Source: Caldifarciminota bacterium
GTDB taxonomy: Bacteria > Hydrothermota > Hydrothermia > UBA1063 > CAJXJZ01
Assembly (NCBI GenBank): GCA_026986775.1
Contig: JALSNX010000022.1
Coordinates: forward strand, 27,520-91,519
Direction of reading: 5' to 3'
DNA: 64,000 nucleotides
In this document: piece by piece, positions 15,239-23,722 of the stretch
Position numbering within the stretch: position 1 is the stretch's first letter
Layout: the number at the start of each line of letters is the position of its first letter
Notes under the pieces: model-generated
Databases searched by the model: none
What the model saw: only the letters and a program-made list of their open reading frames with translations
What the model was told of the DNA's origin: nothing
Made by a program: the position numbers and the translations under genes

Positions 15239-17061
15239 GAAAGGCCTTTGTTTACCGTTATCATACCTCCTATATGATAGCAGTGCTGACCATACTATCT
15301 GCAATGTTTGGAAGGGGAATACACCTTGTTTTGTTTTTTCTGCCCCTATTTATGAGTTATATATTTCGGCTGAGTGGCAGGGTAGTTCTGAGAAAAAGAG
15401 AAGGGAATATAATTGCAGGAATTATAAGTATTGTGTTTATACCACTCTTTTTCTCAAAGGATGTTTTTGTGATGGCTCTGTACTATCTTTTGGGGCTTTT
15501 GACTTTAAAACTCTTTGTCTCCTTTGAAAGAAAAGACTATGACCATGTTACACTTTTAGGATTTCTTGCCTTTTCACTGTCCACAGTTTTTCTCTATTCA
15601 ATATGGTATATGTTGCTCTTTCTGGTGTTTGGCACATTAATAGCGTTTTATCTTTTTCTCAGAATAGTGCCGGATTACATAGAGATTACTGGAAAATCTC
15701 TTAACTACATCTTCGGGACCTTTGCTATTATAATGGTTTTTTCCCTTATGCTATTTTTTCTTCTGCCACGTAATCCCTACATGCTTTTTGGCATGAACGT
15801 TACACAGGCAAGTGGAGATTTTGGTGAACTTGAGGTGGGTGGTCTTGCTAAAGATGCTCTTTCCAGCAGGGTTCTACTCAGAGTAAAACCTCCTGACAAA
15901 CAGAACAATTTTATTTATGTACGCTCAAGGGTTTTCGTGTCTTTTGATGGGGCTAAATGGAGTTCTCTGGAAAACTGGGAAACAGGTGTAAGAAGCAGGG
16001 TCATAATAAGTGAAAATCCTGGCATGAGGACCATGAGGTTTAGATTTTTCCCTGCTGTAAGGTTTAGATATGTTCCTCTAACAGAATATCCTGTGCTCCT
16101 TCTGTGGGAAAAAGGGAGGTTTGCATTCAACAGGAATTTAATGGAGGTAAGAATTGAAAAAAGGCCTGTAAAAATGGACTATACGGTGTTTTCAACACCA
16201 CTCCCCAATATTCCATTAACAGTTAAAATGTTACCAGAATATCTTGAGGTCCCCGAATCTGTAAATAGATATCTCAGGAATATAATCAATAGCATATCTT
16301 TTTCAAGGGACACACTTGGCTCAATTATTGATTTTTTAAGAAAAAATTACAAGTATGGAAGGTTTGTTCCAGAGATGGACACCATACCATCAATTGTGGA
16401 GTTTCTACTATACAAAAAGAAAGGAGAGTGTACTGAGTTTGCTACAGCCTTTGTCTTGCTTGCAAGGATGCTTGGTTACAGAACGAGATTGGTTGTGGGA
16501 TTTTTGACAAAGGAATTCAATCCCGTTGGTGGTTATTTTATTGTAAGAGAAAAAGACGCTCATGCATGGGCAGAGGTTTTTGAGAAGGGAAAGTGGGTGA
16601 GGTACGATCCCACACCTTCTGGACTTTTCCATGTGAATTTAATAGCGAAAATTCGTGAGTATTATGATTATGTTCAGTATCTGTGGTTTACGAGGGTAGT
16701 TGAGTACAGCTACAGGGACCAGATGCATGTGGCGCTTAAAATTATGCCATATTACTGGAAACTCCGCACAGTGCGTGCTGGAAAACTCGCTGGATATATT
16801 ATTGTGGCTTTGTTACTTTTGTCCATGATAATTTACAGGTTATACGCTATGCTATTTATTTCTTTTCATAAAAAGGCACTTCGCCATTTTTTTCGTTATA
16901 TGAAAAAGAATGGGTTTGTGAGAAACAGAGGTGAAACCCTGATGGAATTCGCTATTAGAAGTGGCGATAAGAGGGCAGAGGAGTTTGTAAAAGAGTACTA
17001 TGAAGTAAAATATGGTGGGAAGTCACCAGAAGGTTTAAAACGTATTTTAAAATCATTTTGA
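15235..17061 (+). CDS. TgpA-like transmembrane transglutaminase
   Basis: 608 residues. About five or six transmembrane helices in residues 10-185 (DUF3488-type) lead to a periplasmic portion with a transglutaminase-like domain. The catalytic triad elements are KKGECTEFATAFVLLARMLG (Cys), KDAHAWAEVF (His) and RYDPTPSG (Asp). A last transmembrane helix (AGYIIVALLLLSMIIYRLYA) and a cytoplasmic DUF4129-like tail follow. It forms the MoxR-DUF58-transglutaminase triad seen in many bacteria, in which TgpA is thought to modify or cleave envelope peptides. It ends 9 bp inside the convergent HD-GYP gene. Confidence 0.9.
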   Translation: MRKAFVYRYHTSYMIAVLTILSAMFGRGIHLVLFFLPLFMSYIFRLSGRVVLRKREGNIIAGIISIVFIPLFFSKDVFVMALYYLLGLLTLKLFVSFERKDYDHVTLLGFLAFSLSTVFLYSIWYMLLFLVFGTLIAFYLFLRIVPDYIEITGKSLNYIFGTFAIIMVFSLMLFFLLPRNPYMLFGMNVTQASGDFGELEVGGLAKDALSSRVLLRVKPPDKQNNFIYVRSRVFVSFDGAKWSSLENWETGVRSRVIISENPGMRTMRFRFFPAVRFRYVPLTEYPVLLLWEKGRFAFNRNLMEVRIEKRPVKMDYTVFSTPLPNIPLTVKMLPEYLEVPESVNRYLRNIINSISFSRDTLGSIIDFLRKNYKYGRFVPEMDTIPSIVEFLLYKKKGECTEFATAFVLLARMLGYRTRLVVGFLTKEFNPVGGYFIVREKDAHAWAEVFEKGKWVRYDPTPSGLFHVNLIAKIREYYDYVQYLWFTRVVEYSYRDQMHVALKIMPYYWKLRTVRAGKLAGYIIVALLLLSMIIYRLYAMLFISFHKKALRHFFRYMKKNGFVRNRGETLMEFAIRSGDKRAEEFVKEYYEVKYGGKSPEGLKRILKSF

Positions 17062-18102
17062 CATAACTATCAATCTGACAAAATTATCCACAAGTTCAGG
17101 ATCAAACTGTATACCCTTAAATTTCAAAAGTTCATTGATTGCCCAGTCAAAGGTTTTCTTTCTTCTGTAGGGTCTATCTCGTGTTATAGCATCATAAGCA
17201 TCTGCTATTGCTACAATGCGGGCACCCAGGGGTATTTCGTCTCCCTTTAACCCATCAGGATATCCTGTTCCGTTATACCATTCGTGGTGGTGTTTGACTA
17301 TCTCTCCTGCTTCTTCATCCAGTGAGCCATAATGAGTTACTATATAATATCCAATTAAAGGATGGCGTTTTACAACCTCATATTCGTTTTTGTAGAGAGC
17401 ACCCTGCTTGCGCAGAATAGTTTCAGGGATTGCTATTTTACCAATGTCGTGGTATTTTGCACCAAGGTAAAGGGTTTTCAAAAACTCTTCGTCGTGAATA
17501 CCAGCAGCGCGAGCTATGGCAATGCTGTAAATTGCAACCCTTTTTGAATGTCCAACGTCTTCTATACTTTTTGCATCAGCTATTCTTGCGAGGTAATCAA
17601 GAATGTTTTCTTCAAAACTCACGCTCAGCATATTTTTGAGTCTTATAGCATTCTCTATAGTATTGTCTGCTTTTTTATCCTGAAGATTGAGGTCTATTAT
17701 GTCAAATACACCGTACTGCCAGAAATGATACAGTCTCTGTTTATTGCGACCGGCGAGTATTATAGGCACATAATCATATGAGAGCTGGAAGTTGAAAAGG
17801 AGATTTTTTAGAAGTCCATCAGCTATAGTATCTGTGTCAACTATGAGTATATCAGGGTAGAACTTCAGAATCTCACTCAGGCTCTCTTTTGTGGCTGGAA
17901 ATCCCTTGATTGTTATGTCCTCTCTTCCTATCATATAGTGTAAAAGATGCTCTTTACCCTGTTCGTTTGATATAAGAGCAATTCTTACCGGTTCTCTTTT
18001 TTCTGTATAGTTGCGAATATCGCTGCTATTCAGGATAATGGAATTAAACTCCTCAAACTCCTTATCATCTCCAAAAACTGCCATCTTCCTCGCCTCTAAC
18101 AT
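17053..18102 (-). CDS. HD-GYP domain protein (probable cyclic di-GMP phosphodiesterase) with receiver-like N-terminus
   Basis: 349 residues from the ATG at 18102, which has GGAGGTGA upstream (the track extends to a GTG at 18123). The N-terminal 150 residues have a receiver-like alpha/beta pattern (RIALISNEQGKEHLLHYM, PDILIVDTDTIADG), with D in the place of the phosphorylated residue but other features lost. The HD-GYP domain contains SKRVAIYSIAIARAAG, KYHDIGKIAIPE, KHHHEWYNGTGYPDGLKG and RIVAIADAYDAIT, all metal and GYP residues intact. The gene has a sigma54-type promoter, and a sigma54 activator is encoded next door. Confidence 0.9.
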   Translation of the reverse strand: MLEARKMAVFGDDKEFEEFNSIILNSSDIRNYTEKREPVRIALISNEQGKEHLLHYMIGREDITIKGFPATKESLSEILKFYPDILIVDTDTIADGLLKNLLFNFQLSYDYVPIILAGRNKQRLYHFWQYGVFDIIDLNLQDKKADNTIENAIRLKNMLSVSFEENILDYLARIADAKSIEDVGHSKRVAIYSIAIARAAGIHDEEFLKTLYLGAKYHDIGKIAIPETILRKQGALYKNEYEVVKRHPLIGYYIVTHYGSLDEEAGEIVKHHHEWYNGTGYPDGLKGDEIPLGARIVAIADAYDAITRDRPYRRKKTFDWAINELLKFKGIQFDPELVDNFVRLIVMSK

Positions 18103-18132
18103 AATCTCACCTCCGTTTTCCACTTATATTAA

Positions 18133-18148
18133 TGCAATAAAAATGCCA
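18133..18148 (-). promoter_or_regulatory. Sigma54 (-24/-12) promoter of the HD-GYP gene
   Basis: On the minus strand TGGCATTTTTATTGCA: GG and GC elements are exactly 10 nt apart, matching the TGGCAC-N5-TTGCA consensus nearly perfectly. A start site about 12 nt past the GC would be near 18122, about 20 nt before the Shine-Dalgarno-led ATG. The neighbouring activator gene (18273-20123) and rpoN (34698) make this functionally plausible. Confidence 0.8.
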
Positions 18149-18204
18149 GAAGTGCCGTGCTTAAAATCCCTGAAATTCCTTTAAAATCCGGGTTACTCTT
18201 TTGT

Positions 18205-18245
18205 AACAAAATAAAAAATGCACGGAGTTGTTACACCCCGTGCAT
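18205..18245 (-). terminator. Rho-independent terminator of the kinase/sigma54-activator operon
   Basis: Reading the minus strand, the stem ATGCACGG/CCGTGCAT (18245-18238 with 18225-18218, loop 12 nt) is followed by TTTTTTATTTTG. It lies 28 bp past the activator stop and separates that operon from the sigma54-driven HD-GYP gene. Confidence 0.88.
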
Positions 18246-18272
18246 CTGGTGCATAGTTTATCTGAGAAGTAT

Positions 18273-20123
18273 TTACTTCTTGCCCTTAAGTTTACGCTTT
18301 ATCTTCCCTTTAATCTTAAATTCCTTCGGGTCTATATTGTATTTCCGCAGTATCCTGTAAATTCTCATTCTATTGGTGTTTAACAGTTCTGCTGTGGCAA
18401 GAATATTACCATGCGTTTCTCTCAGGGCTTCAAGAATAATCTCCTTTTCTCTGTCATGCAAGAATTCCTTGAGAGCTTTAGCTCTAAGCTTCATTGCCTC
18501 GGTTTTATCTGTACCGAGCAGGTCTTCAGGGATGGTGTGAAGTGTTATCCTTCCGTCCTTTGTAAATATCATGGCCTGTCTGATTACATTTCTGAGCTCT
18601 CTCACGTTACCTGGCCAGTGATATGAGAGGAGGAATTCCTCAGCTTCCTTATCTATTCCCTTGAATTCCTTTCCAAATTCTGCTCCGAATTTTCTGGCAA
18701 AGTATTCTGCAAGTGGAATAATATCTTCCGGTCTCTGCCTTAGCGGGGGAATTTTAATGACAAATTCACTTATTCTGTAGTAAAAGTCCTTCCTTACCCT
18801 GTTTTCTGATACGAGTTTGTCAAGGGGTTTATTGCTGGCAAAAATTGAGCGTGCTTTAAACTGTTTCTCCTCTTTTCCGCCAACCCTTCTAAACTTTCTT
18901 TCTTCAAGGAGTGTGAGAAGTTTGCCCTGTGTTGTCAGGGTTGTATTTGATATTTCGTCAAAAAATACAGTTCCCCCGTCTGCCACTTCAAGAAGTCCCG
19001 GAGTATCTTCCATAGCACCTGTAAAGGCTCCCTTTTTATAACCAAATAGCTCTGACTCTATCAGGGTATATGGTATTGCAGAGAGGTCAACCTGTACAAA
19101 GGGTTTATTTGCCCTTTTGCTTAAAGAGTGGATGTATCTGGCTATGAGTCCCTTACCCGTTCCTGTTTCACCTTCAATGAGGATAACCGTGTCTGTGGGT
19201 GCTACCTGTTTGATTTTTGATAAAATATCCTGCATGGCTTTACTCTGGTAAACTATTGTTATTTCCTCGTCTTCTTTTATTCTACCTTTGAGGAGTCTTA
19301 TGCTTGTTGACATTACCTGTTTCTCAAGGTTAAATGCAATGTGTGACGCAAGTATCTTTGATAGAGTTTCTATAAACACCCTGTCCTGAACGAGGAAGGT
19401 TTTACTTCTCGTTGTTGTATCAACGTAGAGTACGCCTATGAGATTATCTTTGTGGATTAGCGGGGTTGCAAGGACAGAACGTATCTTATTGAATATAACA
19501 GAATGCGCTCTTTTGAATCTGGGATCCTGCTGTGCATCCTCTATAATAAGTGTTGCTTTTTCCTTTTCTACTTCAAGCAGAATAGAATTGGATATGGATT
19601 TTGCCTTTTTTATTTCAAGGTCTTCCATATTGATGGCTGCCCTCTTCCTGAGTCTTCCGTTTGTCATGATGAAAAGAGCACCTCTTTCTGCACCAAGAGT
19701 TTCAATGGCTATTTCCAGGATACGCTTGTAATAGTTCTGTTCGGAGAGGGAAAGTTCCTGAAGTTCAGCTATTTTCCTGAATGCCTGCACGTAACGTTCT
19801 TCAGTTGAGAGTTCTTTTGGAATTTCTAAAGCAGCCGTATTCCTGCGGATTTTTAGAAGTGTTTTTCTGTGTTCCCTGTGCCCCAATTCTTCAGAAAGAT
19901 TGAGGGCCTTTTCAAGGATTTCAAAGAACTCATCCTTTGGTATATCCACCTTACCGTACATGGATAGATACATGACGTACACATCCAGAAGGTCTTTGGG
20001 ACTGTCCTTTAGACTCTCAAACAGTTCTCTGGCGAGGTCCAGGGCTTTTGCATACTCGCCGGTATTTATCAGGTACTCAAGGAGTACCTTTGGGTACCTT
20101 TTCAGGCTTTCAATATCAGTCAT
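18273..20123 (-). CDS. Sigma54-dependent transcriptional activator with TPR-like and GAF domains
   Basis: 616 residues from the ATG at 20123, which has GGGAGGTG upstream (the track starts 11 codons earlier). Order: a helical TPR-like N-terminus (about 1-110), then a GAF sensor (ILEIAIETLGAERGALFIMT to about residue 280). The AAA+ domain follows, with Walker A GETGTGKGLIARYI, the sigma54-contacting loop KKGAFTGAMED and DGGTVFFDEIS. A Fis-type helix-turn-helix (GNILATAELLNTNRMRIYRI) comes before a lysine-rich tail. It remodels the RpoN-holoenzyme closed complex. It overlaps the upstream kinase gene by 8 bp; the two are probably one signalling unit split in two polypeptides. Confidence 0.93.
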   Translation of the reverse strand: MTDIESLKRYPKVLLEYLINTGEYAKALDLARELFESLKDSPKDLLDVYVMYLSMYGKVDIPKDEFFEILEKALNLSEELGHREHRKTLLKIRRNTAALEIPKELSTEERYVQAFRKIAELQELSLSEQNYYKRILEIAIETLGAERGALFIMTNGRLRKRAAINMEDLEIKKAKSISNSILLEVEKEKATLIIEDAQQDPRFKRAHSVIFNKIRSVLATPLIHKDNLIGVLYVDTTTRSKTFLVQDRVFIETLSKILASHIAFNLEKQVMSTSIRLLKGRIKEDEEITIVYQSKAMQDILSKIKQVAPTDTVILIEGETGTGKGLIARYIHSLSKRANKPFVQVDLSAIPYTLIESELFGYKKGAFTGAMEDTPGLLEVADGGTVFFDEISNTTLTTQGKLLTLLEERKFRRVGGKEEKQFKARSIFASNKPLDKLVSENRVRKDFYYRISEFVIKIPPLRQRPEDIIPLAEYFARKFGAEFGKEFKGIDKEAEEFLLSYHWPGNVRELRNVIRQAMIFTKDGRITLHTIPEDLLGTDKTEAMKLRAKALKEFLHDREKEIILEALRETHGNILATAELLNTNRMRIYRILRKYNIDPKEFKIKGKIKRKLKGKK

Positions 20124-22842
20124 GATGCACCTCCCTATTTTTCTTATTTTTGTCAAGCATTACAAGTAACAAGTTAATGATATCTTTCTCCTCTTTACTT
20201 TTTGCCCTTTTCTTTAAAGACTTCAGTTTTTCTATTTTGCCCGTAGCATGATATAGCTGGGCAAGAGTGATAAAATCATATAGTTTCTCCATCTCTGGAT
20301 GTTTCTCAAGAAAATCCAGAGCTTTTTGATAATGATGTAAATCAACTGCAAGTTTAACATATGTCCTGAGAAGATGACGCTTCTGCCCACCGGATAAAAA
20401 AGCGCTATACTTATATGCAAAGTCCATATAAGATTCTGCGAGATCAAGTCTGTCATTCTCATAATACATGTGGGAAAGGTAAAAGGCTGCCTGGGCTGAT
20501 AAGGGGCTGTTGTTTAATTCTCTGGCCATATAGTAGGAGTATTCAAAGTAATAAATGGCCTTTAGATATTCGTTTCTCCTGTAATAGATATATCCAAGTT
20601 GAAAGTTTACGAGCAGCGCTTCAATACCATATTCTTCGTGTCCTGTAATTGATTCAAGTATATTTATAGCGGCTTCTGTATTACCCGATTCCAGCATTGA
20701 TATACCATATAGGTAGGTGGCAACCATGGTGGCATGAGGATTGGTAGTGGCCAGTTCCGAAGCCCTTACAGCATGGTTTTTGGCCAGCGTAGTGTTTCTG
20801 TTTCTTATAAGTTCAAAAAGGCCAATTGCAAGATGATAGTATGGATTTTCTGTATTTATCTCTTTTCTTTGCATAACCTTTTCCATCTCATCAAAATTTG
20901 AGTAAAGAGCGTGTGCATAAAGTAGTAAAGGTGTAGAATGTGGTGCCTCTATATCCTCAAGCATACCAACAGCTTCTGAGTATCTGCCGAGACTTATGGA
21001 GAGTCTTATGTAATCAAGTAGCAGTGAAGGATATTTTTCTGGTATTTCCAGTGATAGTTTTTGCCAGTCTTCAATGGAGCTTTTCCAGAAACCAAGAGAG
21101 ATTTTTGTTTCAAGTAGTTTCATTTTCATTGTTGGGGTCTGTATTATCTCATAAAGTCTGTCTAAAAAGATTCTTGCATGTGTAGGAGGTATTCTCTTTT
21201 CCTGTAAAAGCTTCTTTATTTTGGCAGGGAGGTCCTCCGTATGGTGAGCCTCTCTGAGTATGTGTTCAAGCTCATCGTATATGTTTTTTGTGATGGGAGA
21301 ATACCTGCTAAGTCTTCCCATATTTTTCCTCCTCAAGAGTAGATTAAATGATGGCAAAAGAATTATGTGGGAATCTGTGGTTTCAATAAATCCCATAAGC
21401 TCCAGAAGTAGTAAAAGCGAGGTATGTGTGTTTTGTTTGAATTTTGCATAGGCTTCTGTTTCAGTATTAAACAAAACGGTGTATATAAGGTCCTTTGGTA
21501 CGGCGAAGGCGAAAGATGCTAAAAGGTCTATCAGGTTATGAAATTCTGAATACAGATAATCGGAAAGTGTTTGAAGTACATTTATATTTATGGGAAAATT
21601 CTCTGGAAGGATATTTTTTAGAATTTCAAGGTTAAGCTGTGCATAGAGGGGAAGGGATTGATATACATCCGATGGCCGAAAAGATATAGAAAGAATTTTC
21701 TCAATCCATTCCTTCAGAAGGAATTCTCTGATAGAGAGATTTAAATAAGTGACAGTTAAATCATTAAGTTTTACAGGTTTCATGGAGAATATAATAAGTT
21801 TCTGGTTGTCTTGTATACTGTTTAGTAGTTTTGGTAACTCAACCGGGTTCTCTGAGCATAAAGAACTGTAGATTATAATACTGGCAGATGGCTTGTAAGA
21901 ATTGATAGCTATTTTATACCCATCAAGTTGAAGACGTAATTCAAGTTCTCTGAATATGTACGAGAAGAATCCTTCAGGGTATCTTGCATGGAAAACGTTC
22001 AATATACGCACATCTTTTTCCTGAATAGTATCCACTATTTTATCAATTGCGCTGGAAAATATCATGGGAAAGCTTTTATCAAGTAACAGCTGGCCTATAC
22101 GTGGTGATTCATTGAGCATCCTTATGGCCTCAAGAGTCGTTGGCCTTTCTTGCTCGTCAAATGAGAGGATTCTGGATATTAATTTTCGGGGTAAGGATGG
22201 AATATTCAGCATGGGTGGCAAACCCCGTCTCTGTTGCATTAATAGGGCGTCTATATGTGGTGCATCGTATGGTAATTTTTTTGTGTAAAATTGATAAAAC
22301 ATTATTCCAACAGAGTAAATGTCTGTTTTAAAAGAATATGTTGCCTGTAATATACTTTCTGGTGCAAGATAATGGGGTGTCCCCTCTAAGGCTGGTTTCT
22401 CTTTATACAGAATGGCCAGTCCAGCATCAAGGAGATGCAGCCTTCCATCACGGGTCACCAGAAAATTATCCGGTGATATGTCTCTGAGAATTATTCCATG
22501 TGTGTGAATCCTGTAGAGGATGTAAAGGGTTTCCTTAAAGTATTCTGTGATAATATCCTGTGATTTGTCCTTTAAGAAGTCTCCCAGTGTGATGCCATAC
22601 ATCCATTCCCTTATAAAATAAAGTCTTTTGCCGATCATGCCAATGGCAATGGGTTTTGGCACAAAGCCCAATGGAAATAAATATCTGAGGAGTATAAACT
22701 CTCTCTCTATTATGGGATTATACTCCCTGTGCAGGGCCATTTTAAGCACATACTTAATACCATATTTTTCTACGAGAATTATTTGCGAAATAGAGGTTTT
22801 TACCAGTATTTTTAGGTATCTGTAACCAGCAATTACTTTCAT
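20116..22842 (-). CDS. Ser/Thr protein kinase fused to degenerate regulatory region and TPR repeats
   Basis: 908 residues. The kinase domain (1 to about 260) retains Lys in YVLKMAL, the catalytic Asp in LRDISPDNFLV (HRD is changed to LRD) and the metal Asp in LLDAG (DFG changed to DAG), then APE in YLAPES. A middle region (about 270-560) is alpha/beta without a recognisable Walker A, possibly a decayed ATPase module. The last 350 residues are TPR-like helical repeats (GYIYYRRNEYLKAIYYFEYS). Fused kinase-ATPase-TPR-GAF-sigma54 regulators are known; here the chain is cut before the GAF part. Translation is probably leaderless. Confidence 0.85.
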   Translation of the reverse strand: MKVIAGYRYLKILVKTSISQIILVEKYGIKYVLKMALHREYNPIIEREFILLRYLFPLGFVPKPIAIGMIGKRLYFIREWMYGITLGDFLKDKSQDIITEYFKETLYILYRIHTHGIILRDISPDNFLVTRDGRLHLLDAGLAILYKEKPALEGTPHYLAPESILQATYSFKTDIYSVGIMFYQFYTKKLPYDAPHIDALLMQQRRGLPPMLNIPSLPRKLISRILSFDEQERPTTLEAIRMLNESPRIGQLLLDKSFPMIFSSAIDKIVDTIQEKDVRILNVFHARYPEGFFSYIFRELELRLQLDGYKIAINSYKPSASIIIYSSLCSENPVELPKLLNSIQDNQKLIIFSMKPVKLNDLTVTYLNLSIREFLLKEWIEKILSISFRPSDVYQSLPLYAQLNLEILKNILPENFPININVLQTLSDYLYSEFHNLIDLLASFAFAVPKDLIYTVLFNTETEAYAKFKQNTHTSLLLLLELMGFIETTDSHIILLPSFNLLLRRKNMGRLSRYSPITKNIYDELEHILREAHHTEDLPAKIKKLLQEKRIPPTHARIFLDRLYEIIQTPTMKMKLLETKISLGFWKSSIEDWQKLSLEIPEKYPSLLLDYIRLSISLGRYSEAVGMLEDIEAPHSTPLLLYAHALYSNFDEMEKVMQRKEINTENPYYHLAIGLFELIRNRNTTLAKNHAVRASELATTNPHATMVATYLYGISMLESGNTEAAINILESITGHEEYGIEALLVNFQLGYIYYRRNEYLKAIYYFEYSYYMARELNNSPLSAQAAFYLSHMYYENDRLDLAESYMDFAYKYSAFLSGGQKRHLLRTYVKLAVDLHHYQKALDFLEKHPEMEKLYDFITLAQLYHATGKIEKLKSLKKRAKSKEEKDIINLLLVMLDKNKKNREVHHD

Positions 22843-22850
22843 TATGTAAT

Positions 22851-22879
22851 ATTATATAACACAGTTTGTGTAAAGTCAA
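22851..22879 (-). promoter_or_regulatory. Promoter of the kinase/sigma54-activator operon (leaderless)
   Basis: On the minus strand TTGACT (22874-22879), a 17-bp spacer and TATAAT (22851-22856). Only 8 nt separate the -10 box from the ATG, and no Shine-Dalgarno fits. Confidence 0.75.
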
Positions 22880-22897
22880 ATGGAAGTGTAACAAAAT

Positions 22898-23722
22898 TTA
22901 CAATGCGTAGAGTTCTTTCCTTTGCGCCTCAAGTAGTAATTCCCTATCGTGCATAAATTCCGCTGCTGTAACAAATTCTATACCTTCGTGAAAGAAATCT
23001 CTAAAAGTTTTGATTCTGGCTATGTGGTGGTCAAGTATTAATGTCTTTATGTGACCATATGCCCTTTGTAAAAGTTTTATAGATAAAGAGAAGTCTTCTT
23101 GCGTGTAGTATTTATCTATTAGATAAATGGGGAATCCGTCAAGAAATGCAATGTCAGGGGAACATTTCTCTATGAAGGCAAGCTGTATTTCTGTATTTAT
23201 GCCCTGGATGTCCGAGGAATGCAGAAATGTAATATCCTCTGTAATTATACATACTGAGACAACAAACACCTTTGATTGGTATGTGCCGTGATGCAAGGGG
23301 GGTGAAAATATTATTTCTGTTTTGCCAAATACGTAATGTCTGCCATCAGCTATTGAAATGTCCTTCATGGTAGGTAGTTTGTTCAGAAACCTTTCTGCTC
23401 TCTTTTTAAGACCTTCATGAGAGAATCGGTAGGGATCCTTGATGAGGAGAATCTTGTTATGGTATAATCCGGCATTTTCTTCAGTGAAGTGATCATAGTG
23501 ATAATGGGTAATTATTACAATATCCGCAGTTTTGAGATGTGAATTGATTGTCTTCAGTCGGACTTTTCTTTGTTTCAGCTCAAGTGAATGTGGTGGAAGT
23601 CCAAACCTTCTGGGAGATAGGGCGCACGAGGGGTCTATTAGAATGTTTACATCCTCTGTCTGAATAAAGGTGGCCATTGACCTTACCCCCATGCTCTCAG
23701 AAGCGAGTATTTTTATTTCCAT
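22898..23722 (-). CDS. Metallo-beta-lactamase-fold hydrolase (UPF0282-like)
   Basis: 274 residues with the metal motif THYHYDHF (HxHxDH) near residue 77, an earlier Asp in NILIDPSCAL, PLHHGTY, FLHSSDIQG and LILDHHI. This pattern and the long N-terminal segment LSPRRFGLPPHSLELKQRK match the UPF0282 group of predicted hydrolases found in archaea and some bacteria. The substrate is unknown. It starts one base inside the end of lptD and is the last gene of the minus-strand envelope operon. Confidence 0.8.
   Translation of the reverse strand: MEIKILASESMGVRSMATFIQTEDVNILIDPSCALSPRRFGLPPHSLELKQRKVRLKTINSHLKTADIVIITHYHYDHFTEENAGLYHNKILLIKDPYRFSHEGLKKRAERFLNKLPTMKDISIADGRHYVFGKTEIIFSPPLHHGTYQSKVFVVSVCIITEDITFLHSSDIQGINTEIQLAFIEKCSPDIAFLDGFPIYLIDKYYTQEDFSLSIKLLQRAYGHIKTLILDHHIARIKTFRDFFHEGIEFVTAAEFMHDRELLLEAQRKELYAL

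Noticed and set aside
15225-15527. 100-codon ORF overlapping the transglutaminase start
   Set aside because: Out of frame with a clear conserved gene; shadow.
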